Assembly (NCBI RefSeq): GCF_028736035.1
Contig: NZ_CP117866.1
Span: forward strand, 6,944,001 to 7,008,000
Reading direction: 5' to 3'
Length of the DNA: 64,000 bases
Origin: Streptomyces sp. T12
GTDB taxonomy: Bacteria; Actinomycetota; Actinomycetes; Streptomycetales; Streptomycetaceae
A program made the position numbers and the translations under genes. The notes below the pieces were generated by a model. It saw nothing but the letters and a program-made list of their open reading frames with translations, did not search any database and was not told the origin of the DNA. Positions 60,402-64,000 of this stretch are shown here, in pieces. Position 1 is the first letter of the stretch. Each line of letters opens with the position of its first letter.

Positions 60402-61439
60402 TCAGTTGGCGGCGCTGCCGGCCAGGTCGGAGAAGTACTCGCCGCGCTGTTCGGCGGTGAGGTGGCAGGCGGAGCCGCGTCCGTCGACGATCTCCAGCAG
60501 CGGACGCTCCGACGAGCACAGGCCTCCGTCGACCTTCTCGGCGAAGGCGCACCGCGGGTGGAAACGGCAGCCCGACGGCGGGTTCAGCAGCGACGGCGGC
60601 GAGCCCGGGATCGGGTTCAGCGGCACATCGACCGGGTGGTCCAGGCTCGGCATGGAGCTGAGCAGGCCCCAGGTGTAGGGGTGCTGCGGGTCGCGCAGCA
60701 CCTCCTTCTTCGAACCGCGCTCCACGCACCGGCCGCCGTACATCACCAGCACGTCGTCCGCGATGTCGGCGATGACACCGAGGTCGTGCGTGATGAAGAT
60801 GATCGCCGTGCCGAACTCCTTCTGGAGGTCCTTCAGAAGGTCCATGATCTGGGCCTGGACGGTCACGTCGAGGGCCGTGGTCGGCTCGTCGGCGATCAGC
60901 AGCTCCGGGTCGCAGACCAGCGCCATCGCGATCATCGCGCGCTGGCGCATACCGCCGGAGAACTGGTGCGGGTAGTCGTCGACGCGGACCTCGGGCTGCG
61001 GAATGCCGACCCGCCGCAGCATCTCGATCGCCCGGTCCCGGGCCGCCTTCTTGGAGCAGCCCGTGTGCTTGCGGTACGTCTCGCCGATCTGCTTGCCGAT
61101 GGTGTGGTACGGCGACAGCGAGGTCAGCGCGTCCTGGAAGATCATCGACATCTTGTTGCCGCGGAGCTTCTCCAGCTTCTTCTCCGAGGCGCCGTTCAGC
61201 TCTTCGCCGTCCAGGGTGATCGAGCCCTCGACCGTGGTGCTGTCCGGGTTGTGCAGGCCCAGGATGGTCAGGTTGGTGACCGACTTGCCGGACCCGGACT
61301 CGCCCACGATGCCCAGCGTCTTGCCGCGTACGAGGTCGAAGGACAGACCGTCGACGGCCTTGACGGTGCCGTCCTCGGTCGAGAAGTGCACCTTCAAGTC
61401 CTTGATGGAGAGGAAGGGCTGCTGATCGGTGCTCGTCAC
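60402..61439 (-). CDS. Oligopeptide ABC ATPase (OppD type), second system
   Basis: This 345-residue ATPase has Walker [10 protein letters not shown]-loop FQDALTSLSPYHTI, signature FSGGMRQR, Walker B LLIADEP and ITHD, with the OppD cysteine extension CRFHPRCAF. The Q-loop Ala in FQDALTSL replaces the Pro of the BldKD-like protein, as in many OppD proteins. It begins with GTG at 61439, 49 bp after the permease stop. It is a paralogue of the protein at 53252-54313. Confidence 0.95.
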   Translation of the reverse strand: MTSTDQQPFLSIKDLKVHFSTEDGTVKAVDGLSFDLVRGKTLGIVGESGSGKSVTNLTILGLHNPDSTTVEGSITLDGEELNGASEKKLEKLRGNKMSMIFQDALTSLSPYHTIGKQIGETYRKHTGCSKKAARDRAIEMLRRVGIPQPEVRVDDYPHQFSGGMRQRAMIAMALVCDPELLIADEPTTALDVTVQAQIMDLLKDLQKEFGTAIIFITHDLGVIADIADDVLVMYGGRCVERGSKKEVLRDPQHPYTWGLLSSMPSLDHPVDVPLNPIPGSPPSLLNPPSGCRFHPRCAFAEKVDGGLCSSERPLLEIVDGRGSACHLTAEQRGEYFSDLAGSAAN

Positions 61440-61488
61440 GGGGACGCTCCAGTGAGGGGTGATGCGGGGTAGCTGGTGGGGGCGGGGG

Positions 61489-62469
61489 TCAGGCGAGCCT
61501 GATACGCGGGTCGATGAGGGCGTAGCACGCGTCGACGACGATGTTGGCGAGGACGACGAAGCTGGCCGTGACCACCATGACGCCGAGCAGCATGGGCAGG
61601 TCGTTGTTGGTCGCGGACTTGACGGCGAGCAGGCCGATGCCCTGGATGCTGAAGGTCTTCTCGGTGATCATGCCGCCGCCGAGGAGGACGCCCATGTCGA
61701 TGCCGAAGATGGTGACGATCGGGCCCATGGCGCCGCGCCAGGCGAACCGGAAGAACACGTTCGGGCCGGACAGGCCCTTGGCCCGGGCAGTGCGGACGTA
61801 GTCCTCGTTGAGTTGCTCGACCATCTGGGAGCGCGTCATACGGGTGTAGTTCGCGGTGAAGATCAGCGCCAGGATCAGCCAGGGCAGCAGCAGTCCGGCG
61901 AACCATTCGCCCGGGTTCTCCGAGAACGGTGTGTATCCGGGCTGGTCGAGGATCTGCCACTGGTACACGAAGAGGTACAGGGCCAGGGTGCCCACGAAGT
62001 AGATCTGCATGGACGAGGCGACCAGCGAGGCGCTGCTGGCGATCTTGTCGGTGGCCTTGCCCTGCTTGCGGGCGGCCAGCATGCCGGCGCCGACGCCGAA
62101 GACCAGGAACACCACGGACGAACCGATGAACAGGGAGAACGTCGTCGGGAACCGGTCGAGGATGGTGCCCAGGACAGGCTCGCGGTTGACGAAGGAGTAG
62201 CCGAGGCACGGCGCTTCGCAGTTGCCGAAGCCCGGGTACTCCCGGCCGAGGAAGATGCCGCTGAGCCAGTGCCAGAACTGAACCGGCATCGGGTCCGCGA
62301 TCCCCATGTTGTGGCGGATCAGCTCCAGCGTCTCCGGGGTGCAGAGCTTGCCGCAGGCGATCCGGGCCGGGTCGCGCGGCACCGCGTAGAAGAGCATGAA
62401 CGTGACCGAGCTGATGATCAACAGCGTGATCACGGCGCCGAGGAGCCGGCGGACGAGAAAGCGAAGCAT
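61489..62469 (-). CDS. Oligopeptide ABC permease (OppB type), second system
   Basis: This 326-residue permease starts MLRFLVRRLLGAVITLL and has six helices, loop cysteine pairs (ACGKLC and CEAPC), the coupling motif EDYVRTARAKGLSGPNVFFRFAWR and the C-terminus DPRIRLA. It has the same length as the BldKC-like protein. The ATG at 62469 has AGGAAAG upstream; the longer frame is rejected. The hairpin at 62549-62578 lies between it and the binding-protein gene. Confidence 0.94.
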   Translation of the reverse strand: MLRFLVRRLLGAVITLLIISSVTFMLFYAVPRDPARIACGKLCTPETLELIRHNMGIADPMPVQFWHWLSGIFLGREYPGFGNCEAPCLGYSFVNREPVLGTILDRFPTTFSLFIGSSVVFLVFGVGAGMLAARKQGKATDKIASSASLVASSMQIYFVGTLALYLFVYQWQILDQPGYTPFSENPGEWFAGLLLPWLILALIFTANYTRMTRSQMVEQLNEDYVRTARAKGLSGPNVFFRFAWRGAMGPIVTIFGIDMGVLLGGGMITEKTFSIQGIGLLAVKSATNNDLPMLLGVMVVTASFVVLANIVVDACYALIDPRIRLA

Positions 62470-62548
62470 GGGGAGTGGCTTTCCTGGGAGGGCCGTCGTA
62501 AGGAGGGGCCGGACCGGGGTTTCCGGGGGCCACGGTGGACGAGCCGAG

Positions 62549-62578
62549 GGTGGGGCGGCACCGTGGCGCCGCCCCACC
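62549..62578 (-). promoter_or_regulatory. Intra-operon hairpin after the second binding-protein gene
   Basis: GGTGGGGCGGC (62549-62559) pairs exactly with 62568-62578 around an 8-nt loop. On the minus strand it lies 13 bp after the binding-protein stop and 79 bp before the permease start. It occupies the same place as the hairpin in the bldK-like operon although the sequences differ. Confidence 0.8.
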
Positions 62579-62591
62579 TCTCAGGTGTGGA

Positions 62592-64000
62592 TCAGGACTT
62601 GACGTACATCTTGTAGAGCATGCTGCCGTCGAAGTTCGGGTCCATCTTGACGTTGCCGAGCTTGGAGCCGTGCATGTAGATGCGGCGCATGTACACGTCG
62701 GGGATGAACGCGCCGGTCTCGGTGACCTGCTTGTCCAGGGCGGCCCACATCTTGTTGGCCTTCTCCTGGTCGGTCTCGGCGGTCGCGGCCTTGATCGCGG
62801 CGTCGACGGCCGAGTCCTTCAGGTGCGAGTAGTTCTGGCCCTGGTCGACGACGTTCTTGCTGTCGAACAGCGGCTGGAACACCGAGTAACCGGTCGGCCA
62901 GTCGGAGGACCAGCCACCCCAGTAGACGTCGTACTGGTTGTCGAGCTTGCCGACCTGGTCGTACCAGGTGGTGGAGTCGATGCCCTTGGTGACGACCTCG
63001 AAGCCGGCCGCCTTCAGGGCGTTCTCGACGACGACCTTGATCTTCGCCTGGGTCGGGTCGTTCTGGTAGGCGTAGACGACCTTGTAACCGGACTTGCCGG
63101 CCTTCTTCAGGAGCTCCTTCGCGGCCTTCGGGTCGCCCGCCGGGTTCTTCAGCTTGCCCCAGACGTCCTGCGACTCGTAACCGGCCACGAGCGGGCTCAT
63201 GATGCCGGTCGCGTAGTCACCGCGGACCGCGCCACCCTGAAGCTGGCGGATCGCGGCGGTCGGCCAGGCCTTGATGAGGGCCTCACGGACGGACTTGTCC
63301 TTGACGCGGGAGGTGTTGATCCAGTAGCAGCTCACGCCGCTGCCCAGCTCCGAGAAGACCCGGTCCTTGGCCTCGGTCTGCGCCTTCTGGATGCGCTCCT
63401 GCGGGATGGTGCGCCAGCTGGTGGCGTACTGGTCCTTGCCGGCGTCGGCCAGCAGACGGTCGATCGCCGTCAGCTGCTCGATGCCGAAGGTGAAGTCGAA
63501 CTGGTCCGGGTAGGCGTTGCGGATCGGGTCCGTGGCCGGGTCCCAGTTCTCGTTGCGGACCAGCGTCATCGACTTGTCGGTGACGTGCGTCTTGATCTTG
63601 TAAGGACCGTTGGAGACAGGCTTCTTGTCGTAGTCCTGCTTGGTGTCCTTCTTCACCGGGGTCGGCGCGTAGGAGTGCATCGCGACCACGTAGTTGAAGT
63701 CGGGACGCGCCTCGGAGAGGTGGAAGGTGATGGTCTTCCCGCTGGTCTCGATCGACTTCAGGTGCTTGCCGCCGTACGGGCCCGGGTACGACTTGCGGTA
63801 CTCCGCCGAGCCGGTCAGCCAGGTCTGGACGTAGAAGGCGCCCTCGGTGACGAAGTTGGCGAAGCAGCGCTCGATGCCGTGGCGGACGTCGTCGACGGTG
63901 ACGTCGGAGCCGTCCTCCCACTTGACGCCGTCCTTCAGGGTGAAGGACCAGGTCTTGCCGTTGTCCTTCATGGTGCCCGTGTCGGTGGCGAGGTCACCGA
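62592..64000 (-). CDS. Oligopeptide-binding lipoprotein, second system (5' end outside window)
   Basis: The frame stays open to the window edge and already reads GDLATDTGTMKDNGKTWSF there, which aligns with the same region of the BldKB-like protein (VGDLATDSGTTTDGGKTWKY). The signal peptide and about 130 N-terminal residues therefore lie outside. The visible 468 residues have the SBP_bac_5 pattern (KDGVKWEDGSDVTVDDVRHG, then FDGSMLYKMYVKS at the end). By analogy with bldK, an OppC-type permease gene is expected just beyond 64000. Confidence 0.93.
   Translation of the reverse strand, partial: GDLATDTGTMKDNGKTWSFTLKDGVKWEDGSDVTVDDVRHGIERCFANFVTEGAFYVQTWLTGSAEYRKSYPGPYGGKHLKSIETSGKTITFHLSEARPDFNYVVAMHSYAPTPVKKDTKQDYDKKPVSNGPYKIKTHVTDKSMTLVRNENWDPATDPIRNAYPDQFDFTFGIEQLTAIDRLLADAGKDQYATSWRTIPQERIQKAQTEAKDRVFSELGSGVSCYWINTSRVKDKSVREALIKAWPTAAIRQLQGGAVRGDYATGIMSPLVAGYESQDVWGKLKNPAGDPKAAKELLKKAGKSGYKVVYAYQNDPTQAKIKVVVENALKAAGFEVVTKGIDSTTWYDQVGKLDNQYDVYWGGWSSDWPTGYSVFQPLFDSKNVVDQGQNYSHLKDSAVDAAIKAATAETDQEKANKMWAALDKQVTETGAFIPDVYMRRIYMHGSKLGNVKMDPNFDGSMLYKMYVKS

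Overview
The window is high-GC DNA with Streptomyces-style codon use, GTG/TTG starts and many stop-start overlaps. It carries a benzoisochromanequinone (actinorhodin-type) type II polyketide cluster with a SARP activator, an Sdh1-type succinate dehydrogenase, typA, and a bldK-type oligopeptide transporter. I infer a Streptomyces chromosome, and the gene order resembles the act-to-bldK part of the S. coelicolor chromosome. That comparison is from memory, not from a search.

Bases 1-15791 hold the right half of an actinorhodin-like cluster in the classical act order. It runs from an NmrA-like protein (5' end outside the window), through a two-component flavin monooxygenase, a small ABM monooxygenase, a TetR repressor with a perfect operator, MFS and MMPL exporters and a SARP with a TTA codon, to the C-9 ketoreductase. 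Divergent from the ketoreductase are the minimal PKS (KS, CLF, ACP), aromatase/cyclase, metallo-hydrolase cyclase and flavin reductase. It ends with an acyl-CoA carboxylase beta plus epsilon pair, which I do not recall from the classical act cluster. Together these genes would make malonyl-CoA, build and fold an octaketide, oxidise it, export it and control the process.

Bases 15800-26151 (minus strand) form one five-gene operon in which every junction overlaps by 1-4 nt: WGR/DUF4132 protein, MoxR-type AAA+ ATPase, DUF5682 protein, VWA protein and SWIM zinc-finger protein. The gene set matches the poorly understood E. coli yehI-L-M-P-Q set. This is the most interesting system here. It ends only 8 bp from the carboxylase genes.

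Bases 26258-39847 are mixed: an unknown membrane protein, a LysR/SDR divergent pair with an operator, a secreted subtilisin-like protease, a DUF4190-type membrane protein, a GntR/UTRA regulator, a SPOR-domain protein, a NUDIX hydrolase, a lone HATPase, a large PAS-PAS-GAF-PP2C-HATPase phosphatase and a coiled-coil membrane protein. Bases 39926-43496 encode the three-subunit Sdh1-type succinate dehydrogenase.

Bases 44525-64000 are dominated by peptide transport: a solute-binding lipoprotein with a strange charged repeat insert, typA, the complete five-gene bldK-like operon, and on the other strand most of a second paralogous opp operon. Between the two operons lie a methyltransferase, an amidohydrolase, a phosphoesterase and a decayed lanthionine-synthetase gene. 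Both operons have a perfect GC-rich hairpin right after the binding-protein gene. No tRNA, rRNA, CRISPR array or insertion sequence was seen.
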